Source: Thecaphora thlaspeos | Lineage: Eukaryota; Basidiomycota; Ustilaginomycetes; Urocystidales; Glomosporiaceae | DNA: 64,000 bases | Reading direction: 5' to 3' | Assembly: GCA_900291925.1 (NCBI GenBank) | Contig: UWYS01000008.1 | Location: 1-64,000, forward strand | Shown: positions 22,216 to 33,452 of the stretch, piece after piece | Numbering within the stretch: the first letter of the stretch is position 1 | Layout: every line of letters begins with the position of its first letter | Notes under the pieces: generated by a model | Databases searched by the model: none | Seen by the model: the letters and a program-made list of their open reading frames with translations, nothing else | Told to the model about the DNA's origin: nothing | Made by a program: the position numbers and the translations under genes

Positions 22216-25200
22216 CTAGTCTTCGTCCATTGGGGTTGTTGCATCGACGACGGCAAAAGGGGGCTTGTGGCAGGTATCGTCGGGCCTCGGCCAGGTTTGC
22301 TTGATCGACAGAAGCAGGGGCATCTCTGACGAAGCCGCTCCCTGCGTCGTAGTCGTCAGGCTGGCAAAGGTGTCGGCGACGTCGAGTGTTGAGATGCAGC
22401 CGAATGTCTGCGCCGTTGCGCCACGAAGCCTCAGGACCGGCGTTGGGCCGGTAGAAGGGCAGGACTGTGCAGAGCAGGCCTCTCTGCTCAACAAGAAGAG
22501 CTTCTTGTTCGAGAAGCGCGACTCGGTGCCAATCTCGAGGACCAGCGTAAGAAGAGATGATGCTTGCCAAGGCTTGTCGACGTTTTCCGAAGTGATCGGC
22601 GGCCCGTGGAGATGCTCGAAGTTGTATGTTGGCCGTTCCCGATACTTTGCCTGCCACGCAATGAAGCTCATATGCTGTTCCATATATACTTCGAGATTGT
22701 CGTCGCCAGCCGGTTTGCCGCTCGCCTCTTGGTCGCCGTCACTGCTGCCTCTGCCATGGGTGGCAAAAGTGAGATCGGTTTTGTCGCCGACAAAGACCGG
22801 GATCAGCCCATCCACCTCGAGCTGGTTGTGGCAGCACTGAACAGCCGCTCCCCGCTTCCACAGATTCCACAGAAAAGGCGGCCGCGTGGCGTTCAGCGGT
22901 TCGTCGAGAGCGACAATGTGAGTGAAAGACACCCACGCTGTCGGCAAGTCCTTGATGGCCGCCTGCGACGATATGTCCGCGAACAGTTCCGGGCCCACCA
23001 GACCATTGAGGAAGCTCGTCAGGGAGATAGCCATGAGTCTGCCAGATGGCTTGGCAGAGCTCGAGCTCGCCTTTGGCATCTGATGCGCAGCGTCTCGGCC
23101 CATGATGAGCAGGAGACGAGCAAGGAACTCGCCCATCGATCCGCGAAGGCCAAGCTCCCTCCCGAGGGGCAGAAACTTGCGGTGGAAAATCTCGAGAACC
23201 TTGCTGTAGAAGCCTGGCCTCTGCGTCATCACCTGCCAAGCAGCGATAGCAAACAGCGGCTAGCTGGGCACCGCCGTGTTACAGATGCCGTCGCTTCCTA
23301 TGTCGACGAGGCAGTGCATGTGGCTTTGTACGGCGGTGACGGCCATCTTAGCTGCAGATGTATCAGAGCGAAGTGGAAACAGCTCTAGGCAGCAGCGTTG
23401 TGAAAGGAGACTGACTATCACCTCCGCAGTGCACAGGTTGGCGGTGGGGGACTTCAACGGCATCATCGTGAGCTTGCGAATGGCTAGCCGAACCACCGCC
23501 TTGTCGCTTGATGCGTTCCAGAGAGGGCGACCAAATAGCTTGAGATATCCAAGCGAAAGGGCGTCGTCGGGGCAGCGGAGGGGCCGGGCCTTGAGAACGA
23601 GGACGTCAAGGGGGACATCTGTCCATACCGGCAGATGTGTTTCTGCTTCAGCTCGTTCCGATTCCTCCAACTTCTGCGGCGGCCGCGCTCGATCGATAGC
23701 GCTATTGGTTTCCAACAGGAGGAACCAGAACTCGAGTCGATGTTTCTCACTCTGGCAAAGGGATATCTCCGCAAAGCACCGGCGAAGTGCCGGAACCATG
23801 CCCGCAGGAGAGAAGTCGCCGAGAAGCCCAAACTCGTCGATCGCAATGTATGCAATGCCACGGTCCCCACTGGACAAGATCTTGAGGCTCCGCTGCACGG
23901 GCTCGAGGGCGACAAGCGCGTCTATGAGCTCACCCACTGCGGGCACGAGCATCGTCGGGATCAGCCTGACGGCCTCATCGACCTCGTTAAGCAGCTCTTT
24001 GTCCGGCATCATGATCGGATGAGTCTTGCCAAGAGCCAAGGCCCTGTCAGAGACTTCCTCGAAGAGTGCTGAGCGCGAAGAGTGCTCGATATCGACGGCT
24101 GTAAGGGGATACCACCATGGCCGGAAGATCTGAGCCATTGAAGTGATCAATCCGGTGTTGCTCCGATCCCTGACGTTCTCTGCAGCGACAGTGAACCAAG
24201 CAGTGAGGAACGCGACCATAACGAGGTTCGGGCCGCCAAAGCTCGCAGCGTGGTCTCGGAAGAAAGTGACGACGGGCTCGTCCGCGGTCGGGAATCCAGC
24301 AATCGGGTCATCCGGACGGCGGCGTAGGTGCAAGATCAAGGTCGGCCATACTGCGCTCAGCTCATACACCTGAGCAGCGTTGCATGCCAGAGCATGCAGA
24401 CATGGCAAAAGGATGGAGTTGAGGACAGCAGAGACAGCTGACAAGTGTCAGCGTGTGATCCTGCCTTTGTCAGTGTCCAGAGGCGGGGGCCACGCACCAT
24501 ATGAGTCTTGTCCGTACCGGACGACTGGATAATGGGCACGGTGCGGCCATAGACGGGTCTTTTGGCATACCTGCGCCTGTACTCGTCAAGGATGCGGCAG
24601 TTCAGGCGCAAGTGGGCGTCGCCAATGTATGCGCTGGAGAAGGCCTGGGCGAACGTGCCGTAGCGATCTCTGGGCAGGCGGGAAAAAAAGAAGGAAAAGC
24701 GAGAAAATGGGGCAAGAGAGAGGGTGGAGAATGGAGGGCCGAGGGGTGGGGGGGGGGGGGAGGCAAGAGAACAGCGGAGATCAGCTGGCTGGGACGAGCA
24801 GCAAGACGCTCAGCTTGGACAGAGATGCAACTGCTACTCCAACTTACTGCAGCTCAGCCGAGGTGTGAATCGGCGAGGACGGCAAAGACGCTGAAGAGAT
24901 TAATTGGCAGCCATACGGCCCAAGCGAGCAAAGCTAGATGGGGGTCAGGTCAGCCACAAGGCCGTTTGGTAGTGGAGCGAGAGCACATCGACGGGACCGG
25001 CGCACTGTGAATGCCTGCGCTCGAACCTGGGCTTACCCTTGAAAGCAGAGCGCAATAGTGCATCCAAAACACCGTAGAGGTCGAAGTTGCCGTCGGACCC
25101 CTCTTGAAATCGGCGTGCGGTCCTGGTGCACAACTGCCTGAACGCTGGGGCGTCGATGAATTAGGCTACAACGTAGCCACCTGTCTCGCTGCTGCCGGCG

Positions 25201-25472
25201 CGGTAAGCTCGCCGCTTGATGTCCGAGGGGAATTCGAGATCGTCGAGCCTGGGCTGGAGATCCGTGCAGAAATCCCAGATTATGCTTTTAACTCGATGAG
25301 CGGCCTGTTCATCGACGGGCACGGCTCGCAATGATTTGCGCAGCCTGGCCACGTCGAACTCATTAGGAGCAATTCCGCGCAAGTAACAGAAGGCCTCCAG
25401 GTTGCAAGAACAGCTGAGACGGGACTCAGAGGAAGTTGATGAGACCGAGCCGGCTGACGATGTCGGTGTCAT
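22216..25472 (-). pseudogene. Decayed gene of a basidiomycete P-loop-like protein family
   Basis: A minus-strand reading frame runs from ATG 25472 to the stop at 22216 but is broken by two in-frame stops, TAA at 25161-25163 and TAG at 23260-23262. Peptide flow looks continuous across both (GGYVVA / FIDAPAFRQL and NTAVPS / PLFAIAAWQVM). Recognisable pieces are 25037-25472, 24498-24669 and 22216-24369. The last two are joined by an intron 24370-24497 (GTGCGT...CAG), giving KTHM then VYELSAVWP. One or more exons between 24670 and 25036 are unresolved. The motif IIQSSGTDKT resembles the Walker-A-like QSSGTGKS of large fungal proteins found near mobile DNA, but Asp replaces the Gly before Lys. The C-terminal half has RGSMGEFLARLLLIMGRD and WVSFTHIVAL. 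Composition is less GC-rich than in neighbouring genes. The family name is from memory of similar proteins; function unknown. Confidence 0.7.
24748..24760. repeat. Poly-G tract
   Basis: Thirteen G in a row lie in the unresolved part of the decayed gene (a C tract on its coding strand). The tract may mark slippage there. Confidence 0.85.
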
Positions 25473-25844
25473 GACTGGAAGGGCGTTCGACAACACTGGA
25501 CGAGAAGCCTAGTGAACGAGTGCTCGAGGGTATGAGAGGAGCCGCGGGACGAATGGCGCCAATGTGGGAGAGGAGGACGGGCTTCTGCCCAGAGCGGCGC
25601 TAAGGCACGCTGCTAAAGTGAGGGAGACGGAGACCAATGCTGAACTTCGAGACTTTGTCGAGGATGCAGGAGTGACGGGGAGAAGGTGTGAGATGCGCGC
25701 GGGTTCGGCAAAGTGGGCCCGAGTCGGAAGACGGGGGACCAGTGGTGACAATGGTGAGGGTAGCTTGGTGGGAGCGGGAGTGGCGCCGGTGGTGGTGGTG
25801 GTGATGGGTTTGAGACGATGACGGTGGCGTGGGAATGGTGCGGC

Positions 25845-28200
25845 CCCCGGACATATCGGGCTTTTAGAGGTATCGGACTTAAAGATGCTGACATTGGACT
25901 TATCGGGCAAGAAGATGCGGTGTCCTTTAAAAATAGGCGTCTCGCGCGAATAAACACACCTCCCAAGACACGTCTTCCGGACCGGCGTCAACGCGATTCG
26001 CGCGAGTAAAAACGCCACTCAAGACGCATCGTTCAAGATGCAAGACGCGTCTCGCCCGAGTAAAAAAGCCGCTTTAAGATTTGTTGACGAAGCCCGAGCA
26101 TACACGTCGCGTCTCACGCCAGTAACACGCAACAGGACGCGACGATCCCGCGACCGCCTGACGCGTCTCGCCCGAACCAAATCGCCACCAAAAACGCGTC
26201 GACTGGGCCTTGGCTTACGCATCTCGCGCGAGTAACCATGCCTCCCAAGATGCGTCTTGCCTCCCAGACCTATCGGGCGCCAAGACGCAGCTTGCAAAAT
26301 TTAAATCCGATTTCTAGTCGTATCGGGCGATCGAATGCTGCTCCCAGACATGTGGCCCGAAGTTCTATCGGCCCAAAATTGGCGGCCTTTTCGATAGAAT
26401 CGAATCGGGCAAAAAAAGCGATTTTCGGAGATATCAATGTTCGACGCCTATCGGCCTATTGAAAAAAAGTCGAAACCCGATTAGAGAGAGGCCGAGTCTT
26501 TTCGCCCGATAATCTTGACAATCGCAATAGACCTTCTCGCCCGATGAACCCAGAAGCCCGATTTTTTCCTAAACCGCATAGTCTCGCCCGAAAGGTCCGG
26601 ATGCCGAAGCTTGTTGACGGGGTAGTGAGGGTGTGCATGATCAATGGCGCAAGGAGCGGGAAAGATGATCGTGGAATTGCGGGTCCGGAGGATGGCCTGC
26701 CTCGCGCCTGGGCCCGGTAGGGTCCAATCAGCGGCGCGTAAAGGGGCTACGGTACCAAACGCGAGAGGTGCGATGCGGTGCGAAGGGTGGAATTGGGTAG
26801 GAAGACAAAGTTGGGCCTTGCGTGCGGCGACGACGAGAAGGATGAGGTTGTACGGAAGGAAGAGAAGAGGGGCAGAAAGAGGGAGAGAAGGAGGAAGGGA
26901 GGAAATGGGGCTGGCCTGCGCGCACGCTCGCTGACCCCTGCCTTCACGCAACCGGGACAACGGTTGGATGGGGAGGTGTTGACTTGCGCGAGACGCCTTT
27001 GGATGATGCGCCCGGAGGTGTTTGTTCGCAAGACGCGAATGGATGTGGAAATATTTACTCGCGCGAGACGCGCCTGAGCGACGCGTTTCGATGGGGAAAA
27101 GCTCACTCACGCGAGACGCGTCTTTCCGACGCGATGAAATGAGGAGGTGTTTACTCAAGCGCGGTGGAGTAAGAAGTTGTTTACTCGTGTGACACGCGTT
27201 TTAGCGAGGCGAATGAATAACTCGCGAGACGCGAACTGGACGACGCGTCTGGAAGCGAAGATATTTTGTCCTCGCGACGCGTTCGGGTAGAATTTTACTC
27301 GCGCGAGACGCGTCCGATCGACGCGACTGGATCTGGAGTTGTTTACCCTCGCGCCGCGACCGGATGGGTAGGTGTTCGAGAAACAATGGGCTTCTTTAGG
27401 CATCGGGCTGGTCAATGCGGCTTAAAATCCTTTCGGGCAATGAACGCCGTGAAAACATACATCGGGTTTCCAAGTAGATCCAACTACTTTGTAGTAACTA
27501 TTTGCGGCATCGATTTTTAAGGCAACGCGAGCGGCGAAGCGATTTGGCTTCCGATTCGTACATTCGGCTCCCCGATTCATGGAGCAATGGGGAGCGGCTC
27601 CCAACTTTGTATTTGCAGCTCCGGGTTTTTGGGACCAACGCGGGGCGGCTCCCGATTTAATTTTTGAGGCTTCGGTTTTTTGGGGAAACGCGCCAGTTTT
27701 GTATTTCCCGATTGCCTAGAAGCCCGTTCTGTGCGGCCTTGTAATTTATATGGGGCGTCGCGCCGGAGTATTTGCGGCTCCGTAATTTAGAATAGCAGCG
27801 CGCCGATTCGCGAATTGTGGCTCCCGACGGGGCAAAGCCATGCGGCCTCCCGGACATATCGCTGCCTGCAATATCGGGCGCCCGGACCTATCGGGCGAAA
27901 ACACGCGATTCCGGACATATCGCGCTTCCGGACATATTGGGCTTCCGGATGTATCGGACGAGAAGATTTCGTTTGGGGACATATCGGACGAGGAGATGTC
28001 ACTCCCGGACATCTCTTGGGGCTTTCAGGACATATCAGGCCCCCGGACATATCGGGCGAGTCGAGGGTATATAGGGCGATCAAGTCCATCGAGCGGGCTG
28101 TTCATTCGCATCGGGCACTAAGAAGCCGTTCAAGGTAAAATCGGGGCTTATAAAGTATCGGGCAGATTAACGGATCTATCGGGCGACGCATCGCGGCCCA
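25845..28200. repeat. Repeat cluster I: composite short degenerate repeats
   Basis: This 2.4-kb stretch is built from degenerate short motifs and has no gene. Type A (ACGCGTCTCGCCCGAG then TAAA) reads forward at 25935-26250 and in reverse (TTTACTCGCGCGAGACGCG) at 26970-27365. Type B (GGACATATCGGGC, often followed by GAGAAGAT) reads forward at 25845-25915, 26265-26460 and densely at 27835-28100, and in reverse (CTCGCCCGAT) at 26480-26600. Type C (GCGGCTCCCGATTT with ATTTGCGGCTCC) fills 27480-27840. A normal-looking 350-base segment (26610-26960) sits in the middle. Open frames crossing the region are repeat translations. No transposase, terminal repeat or target duplication is evident. Confidence 0.85.
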
Positions 28201-28705
28201 ACATGAACCTCAATCGACAACATGGTCGCTGCCATACAATAAAATGGACGGTGACGCATTGCAGGTCGGATCGATCCAAGACAAAGACAGAGGTACAAGC
28301 AACAAAACTACCAGAGTTTCGCTAGACACCCCCGCTTGTAGCGAGCTCCTTCAACGAGAGCCCTTGCGTTCAACTGCAAACAATGGGCCCCAAGTCCACG
28401 TTTCGCCAACCCATGGCCCGAGTGTCTCCGAGGGACGGCGTCGCACTTTCAGAAGAAAATAGGCTAGAGGCGAGACATCGAACTACATGCCAGATGTGTT
28501 GAGCCCTCCGCACTACACAAAGAGTGACACGTCGAGGCCGCACACGGTACCAGACCGCGCGACGGCCTGCGAGCGCGAAAAAAAATATCAAGACAGAGAA
28601 GAGCGAAAGAGGAAGCAAAAGACCAAGGGAAGAGATCTGCATGGAGCGAACAAGGGGAGAAGGGATGGTAGCGATGGCGCGACGACGACGACGACGGACG
28701 ACAAT
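28201..28705. other. Spacer 3' of the GH16 gene
   Basis: About 500 bases lie between repeat cluster I and the GH16 stop codon. The last part (28480-28705) would be the 3' untranslated region. I see nothing else. Confidence 0.5.
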
Positions 28706-30419
28706 CTACTTCTTCCTCGAGGTCTGGTAGATCTTGAGCGAGTTGATCGTCCAGTAGGCGTCGTCGAACGACGGGTTGCTGTTGATGTACGACTCGCAAG
28801 ACGAGTGACCCGTCTGAGCTGCGCAAGACTCCGACTGCCCCTTCATCGCCTGGTTCCATACCGCGGAACTGCCGGCCCACTGTGGTCAGAAACAAGAGGA
28901 GAGAGCAAGACGACGACGGCGACGGCGATGACGTTGTCAGTCTGGTGGCCGATGGAGAAGATGCGAGAGTCAGACGAGGCTCCAAGATACTTACGGTTCC
29001 ACACACAGTGTTGCTGAACACGACGACGTGGTTCCAGAAGAACGTGGACATGTCGCAGTGGGTCGCGGGCCAGGTCGCCTGCGGGGTGCCCCACGAGCTC
29101 GGGTTGGGCGAGCCCGAGGTGATGTCAGAGGGGATTTTGCCGCGCTTGAAGAAGTACATGCTGATGCCCTCCTTGTCGTCCCAGTGCATCTGCGCGGTTG
29201 GGATCGAGGCGATCGCGAGCAGACAAGCGATCGAGAACGGAGAGGTCAGCTTCACAGCCGTGGATCAGGCACGGCCTGCGAGGCGGTCACACTTGGGTCT
29301 ACTCACAGCGTGGACGCCGCCGTTGCCGGCGTTGTAGTCGACTCCAAAGTCTCCCTTGGTCTTGCTCGAGACGCCGCAACCCTTGTTGTCAGTCTCGAGC
29401 GAGGCGCAGTTGGTGGCGGTGCTGCCCGACTCGGTGAGGGTGCCGACCATGTCGAGGGCCGACTTGACGATGTTGCAGCCGCTCGTCGAGTGGATCGAGT
29501 AGGTGTTGAGCGAAAAGTCGTTGACACCCTCGATGATGTCGATCTCGCCGCCGTTGGGCCATCCGCCGGCGGGGTTCTCCGGCGTCGACCACCAGGCGGG
29601 CCAGAGGCCGCAGCCGACGGGCATGTGCTCTGCGTCGAGGATAAACAATCCGGTCGTGAAGGAGTCTTGCGTGCTAATACGGACCGACTTGGCGTGGCCG
29701 CTCGAGGGGTGGGCAATCTTGATGCCGGCCTGGTCGCCCTTTGTCCAGGTGAGGCCCTGGTTGCTCGCGTCGGACTTGGAGACGTAGTCGACCATCCCGT
29801 TGGTCGGGTCGTTGCCGGTGAAGAAGAACATGTCGTCAAAGAAGCTGCTGCCCGAGTAAGACTTGACCAGCTTGAGCCCGCTCGACGACCAGCTGGAGCT
29901 GGAGCTCGACTTGGACGACGACGACGACAAAGACGACGAGCTCGAGTCGGTCTTGGAGGAGCCGTCGCTGCCCTTGGACGACGAGCTGCTCTTCTTGTCG
30001 CTCGAGGCCTTGGACGAGTCGGACGACGACTTAGACTCCTTCTTTGTCGAGGTGCTGCCCTTTGACAACTTCGAGTTCGTGCTGTCGTGGGCGCGGTGGG
30101 CCTTGGCGTGTTTGCCCGTCTTTACGGTGCACGACTTTGCCGAGACGCGCTTCTCAAAGGCGGTGTGGTCGGCCTCGTCAAAGTCGTCGTCGGCTGCGGT
30201 GTGGTTGGCGTGAAAGTCGGTGGTGACGGAGCTGCGGCGCGAGTGGTGACCGTGGCTGCGGATCTTCTGGCCGGTGATGACGCTGCGGATACCGCGGGTG
30301 GCGCGACCCTGGCCGGGCGGGAAGACGACCGCCTCGCTCGAGCCAGCCGAGACGAGGGTGTTTGACGACGAGAGTGCAAGGGTGGCGGCGACGGCCATGG
30401 CGACGGCGGTGAGCTTCAT
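28706..30419 (-). CDS. Secreted glycoside hydrolase family 16 glucanase
   Basis: Three exons on the minus strand, 29307-30419, 28995-29189 and 28706-28879, encode 493 residues. GH16 laminarinase-type enzymes cut beta-1,3(4)-glucans of cell walls. The catalytic motif GGEIDIIEGVND is intact, with Glu292, Asp294 and Glu297 by my count. WWSTPENPAGGWPNGGE before it and MHWDDKEGISMYFFKRG after it are typical. A signal peptide is visible (MKLTAVAMAVAATLALSSS). A Lys-Arg pair in FEKRVSAK (about residue 90) looks like a Kex2 processing site. A long Ser/Lys-rich linker (about residues 110-185) precedes the catalytic domain. No GPI signal is seen at the C-terminus. Both introns have clean GT-AG ends. 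An extracellular or wall-remodelling role is likely. Confidence 0.93.
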
Positions 30420-32650
30420 CGTACGCTAAGGTAGGAGGGTGGAGAGGAAGCGATGTGGGGTGGAGAGGATGAAGTCAAAAGAGGTCCTTGGTCCGGAAAG
30501 GGAAAGTATGGACGACGACAAAGAAGTGGAGAGAGTGAGCGTGTGTGAGAGAGGGAGAGATGGAAGGGGAAGGACGAGGGGAGTGTCGAGGTGATGCAGT
30601 TGCAGAGGGGGGAGAGAGGTGAGAGGTGAAATAACAGAGACCAGCTATGTTATCCAGAGGGCGAAGGTGGGTCAGAGCTACAGAGAGAGGGGCCTGTTGG
30701 TGAGGGTACGTGCAATGCTTGTGTTTGTATGCGGTAGAGAGAGAAAGGGGGGAAGAGGGAGGGAGTGCAAGTGAGATGGGAGGTGGAAGGAGGGAGTGAA
30801 GCTGACCAGCAACGTTCGATGAGGGGGATGGATGTATGTATGTGTGCTGTAGTAGGTTGGAGAGGAGGAAAGCGGCCCGTCAAGGGCGAGAAAGGGCGGA
30901 AGGTAGGGGGGGGGGAGCGAGGGGGGTTGTCTGTCGAAAGGCAAGGAGAGATGGAGGCGAGAAGGGAAGGGAGGAACGGCACGCTAGCGGCGCAATCGTA
31001 GTCCACGGTTTGCTGGCCGGCACCCCCGGCTGCCCTCGGAGAAGGGGCGTGCAGTGGCAGGAGCAGGGGGAGGTGGCGATGGGCAGCGCCGCCAGGGCAA
31101 CGACATCCATTCCTCGCCAGAGGGGAGGGGAGGTGGCGGCACCTGGGAAGGAAGAGGGGAGAGGCGGGCGGGCGTCGCGCCTGGCTGCCGGCCGCCCACG
31201 CTGCCTTGACAGGACCGACCCCTTCTCACGCGGTCGCACTGCATCGGCCCAGCCCGCGCAACGCCGGCGCTCGGGCAGGCCAAGTGGCGCCCAAGCCTCC
31301 TCCCTCCCCGGGCCTGCCTGCCGAGCTGCAGCCTTTCCTTCTCATGCAAGCCGGAGCACCAAGGCAGGCCCTTCTTTTTCGTCCCGTCCTCAACGTCGCC
31401 TTGGCGCCAACGAGAGGCGGTACTTCTAAGACTTCCGACCTCTTCTTGGCCGTTACGATGTGATGGGACGTGGTATGGTCCGGCGAGACTCAAGTTCGGA
31501 CGCCGTGATCTCTTCTGCCAAGCAAGCTATCAAGCGAGAAGCCAAGCTTGCCTTCAGCCTCACGTCCCCCTCCCCCCCCCTTTGTCCGTGAAGACAATAA
31601 AATCTAACTTAGAAAAATATAGAATGAAGGTGTCAATTCATTTTGCATCGGGTTGATAGCGGTGCGACCGGCTGGACCTTTTTCACCGCTTGGGCCCTTG
31701 AAACTTGGCGCCGTTTTAATTGCCTGCTGCAACATCTCCACGCTGGTCCTTATCAAAGGGCAAAAGCGAGGCCTCTCACCTGCACACATCCAACCTTTTG
31801 CCTGCCTGCCTCGTCTCATCGAACCATACGACCGACGACAACGTTGCTTCGGTACGTCTGGTGGAAGTAGAAGACCACAAGGTCGAACCTAAAGCGGAAT
31901 CTGGCAGCGGCAGCGGCAACGATATGGTATGGGGCTTTCTCTTTTTTGAGACGTCCATCGATCGATCGAAGGAGACAAAGTGACGCCCTCGTCAAGACGA
32001 AGTCAAGCAGGTACAGTTGTAAGACGACGAGGAACGGCTTGGCGTTCCGGCACGGACAGCACTTACCTTCTGTACGTATGGCCGACGCGCGGACGGCCGC
32101 AATGGACTGGCATGCATCCGACCGGGGGGATTTCGGAAGCGTTGCGTTGAACATGATAACCTCGCCCTCGCAAGTCTCATTTTGCTTGAGCTACACACCA
32201 CTTCTCTACATATATACGTTGTGTACTGTACTGGACCGCGCGATGTGGACGAACATCTTGGCACCTCCTGTCCTGCTGGCGCTCGCTTGGCGAGGCAAGC
32301 GTTCCAGATGACGCAGACGCAAGATGCACACATAACGTACAGATTAGAGCGGCCGGCCGAACCGCGTATGTATGTAGGTAGCCAGGCTGGATGTATGTAT
32401 GCCTTGGCGTAATCGCGAAACCCCTTGCTTCTGCCTGGACCGAACGGCGCGTCGTACGTTGTGCTTCTGCAAATAGATTTCTCTTCTTTTCTCGTCCCCC
32501 TCGCCAAGCACAAGCAGCTTGGCGTTGCCCAACTCTCCGCCCCTCGACATTCCCTAGCCTGTCGTGCGATAAAACGAACCAATTTACATCTCTTCGACGT
32601 CGTCCAAACCAATCTAAAATTTACATCTCTTCGACATGTCGGCCATTTGC
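30420..32650. other. Long gene-poor intergenic region
   Basis: The first part (30420-30980) is purine-rich on the plus strand and would be the GH16 promoter and leader. The remainder has only short open frames without recognisable content. An 18-base direct repeat, AATTTACATCTCTTCGAC, occurs at 32581-32598 and 32618-32635. I find no gene or RNA. Confidence 0.5.
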
Positions 32651-32654
32651 ACGG

Positions 32655-32820
32655 TCGAGGCTGTTCGCGATCGGCCGCATCGGGCCTGAGCCCGATGCAA
32701 TCGGACCAATCGGGCTGCAGTCAGTCACCGACTCGCCGTCGGAGCTGCTACCACCAGGCCTAGACCACCTAGGCCTAGGCCTTGCGGGTAGAAGCCTTGC
32801 GGGTAGAAGCCTTACAGGAC
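32655..32820. repeat. Small patch of ATCGGGC boxes and a short tandem duplication
   Basis: ATCGGGC occurs twice within 32675-32720 with its inverse GCCCGAT between them. Just downstream GCCTTGCGGGTAGAA is directly duplicated (about 32780-32808). This is a minor outlier of the repeat families seen in the large clusters. Confidence 0.65.
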
Positions 32821-32959
32821 GACGACGGCGTCCCAAGAGCATCTCAGAGACCGAAGGCATGCTTGTGGGATTACTGGGGACCGTCTAGTGTACAAATAGA
32901 GGCTCCTAGGCACCATCGTCGAGCTGGAATCAATAATCCTTGACATCTATCTTCTACAG

Positions 32960-33235
32960 AGACGACTTGAGGTGGGGGCGGGGTTTGGTCTTTACCCGGG
33001 CGAGACGCGTCGGCACTGTCGCCCTCCAGGCGACTTGAGGTGGGGGAGCCGGGAGTTAACTCGCGCGAGACGCGTTCGGCGGCCGGTGGACGCGACTTGG
33101 GGTGGAGGTGGGTCGCGTGTTTACTCGGGCGAGACGCGCTTGCGTCGGCACGGTCGAGGCGAGTTAATGTGGATGTCAGCCGCGTATTTACCGTTGCGAG
33201 ACGCGTTTGGCGCCAGCGCGGTCAACGCGCCTAAA
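32960..33235 (-). repeat. Four-unit tandem array of the ACGCGT palindrome repeat
   Basis: The core GCGAGACGCG recurs at about 33001, 33066, 33130 and 33197, a spacing of 64-67 bases. Each unit has the order CGACTTGAGGTGG(A/G)GG, then GTTTACTCG(C/G)GCGAGACGCG, then a GC-rich spacer. This is the most regular copy of type A in the window. No open frame or gene overlaps it; the RhoGEF ends about 220 bases to the right. Confidence 0.85.
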
Positions 33236-33452
33236 TCTCCCGGTGGAGCGAGATTTCCCTTTCGCTATATCGTAGACGATGCCTCTTCTGTCCTCTCCCC
33301 AGCCTTCCCATCACACGGAGAATCATGCTCTGTCAGCACCACTCCCTCCATTTCTGACCACCGTCGGCTGCTAGAGAGCAAGCACCGTACCAGACAGAAC
33401 ATCAAGAGAAGAAAAAAGTCGATCGAGCGCGCGCATACAAGGACCACGACGG

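Noticed and set aside
23210..23262. An intron that would remove the TAG stop in the decayed gene
   Set aside because: A GTAACA...GGCAG intron of 50 bases would shift the frame, and a frame-keeping one would be 39 bases with a poor donor. Peptide continuity across the stop favours a nonsense change.
25509..28138. Several open frames across repeat cluster I
   Set aside because: Their translations are made of the same short repeats read in different frames, with repeated Ser-Arg-Glu-Thr and Gly-His-Ile-Gly patterns; no protein family is suggested.
32960..33235. CRISPR-like array of repeats and spacers
   Set aside because: Repeats are degenerate, units are about 65 bases with related spacers, and the genome is a eukaryotic one with no cas genes.
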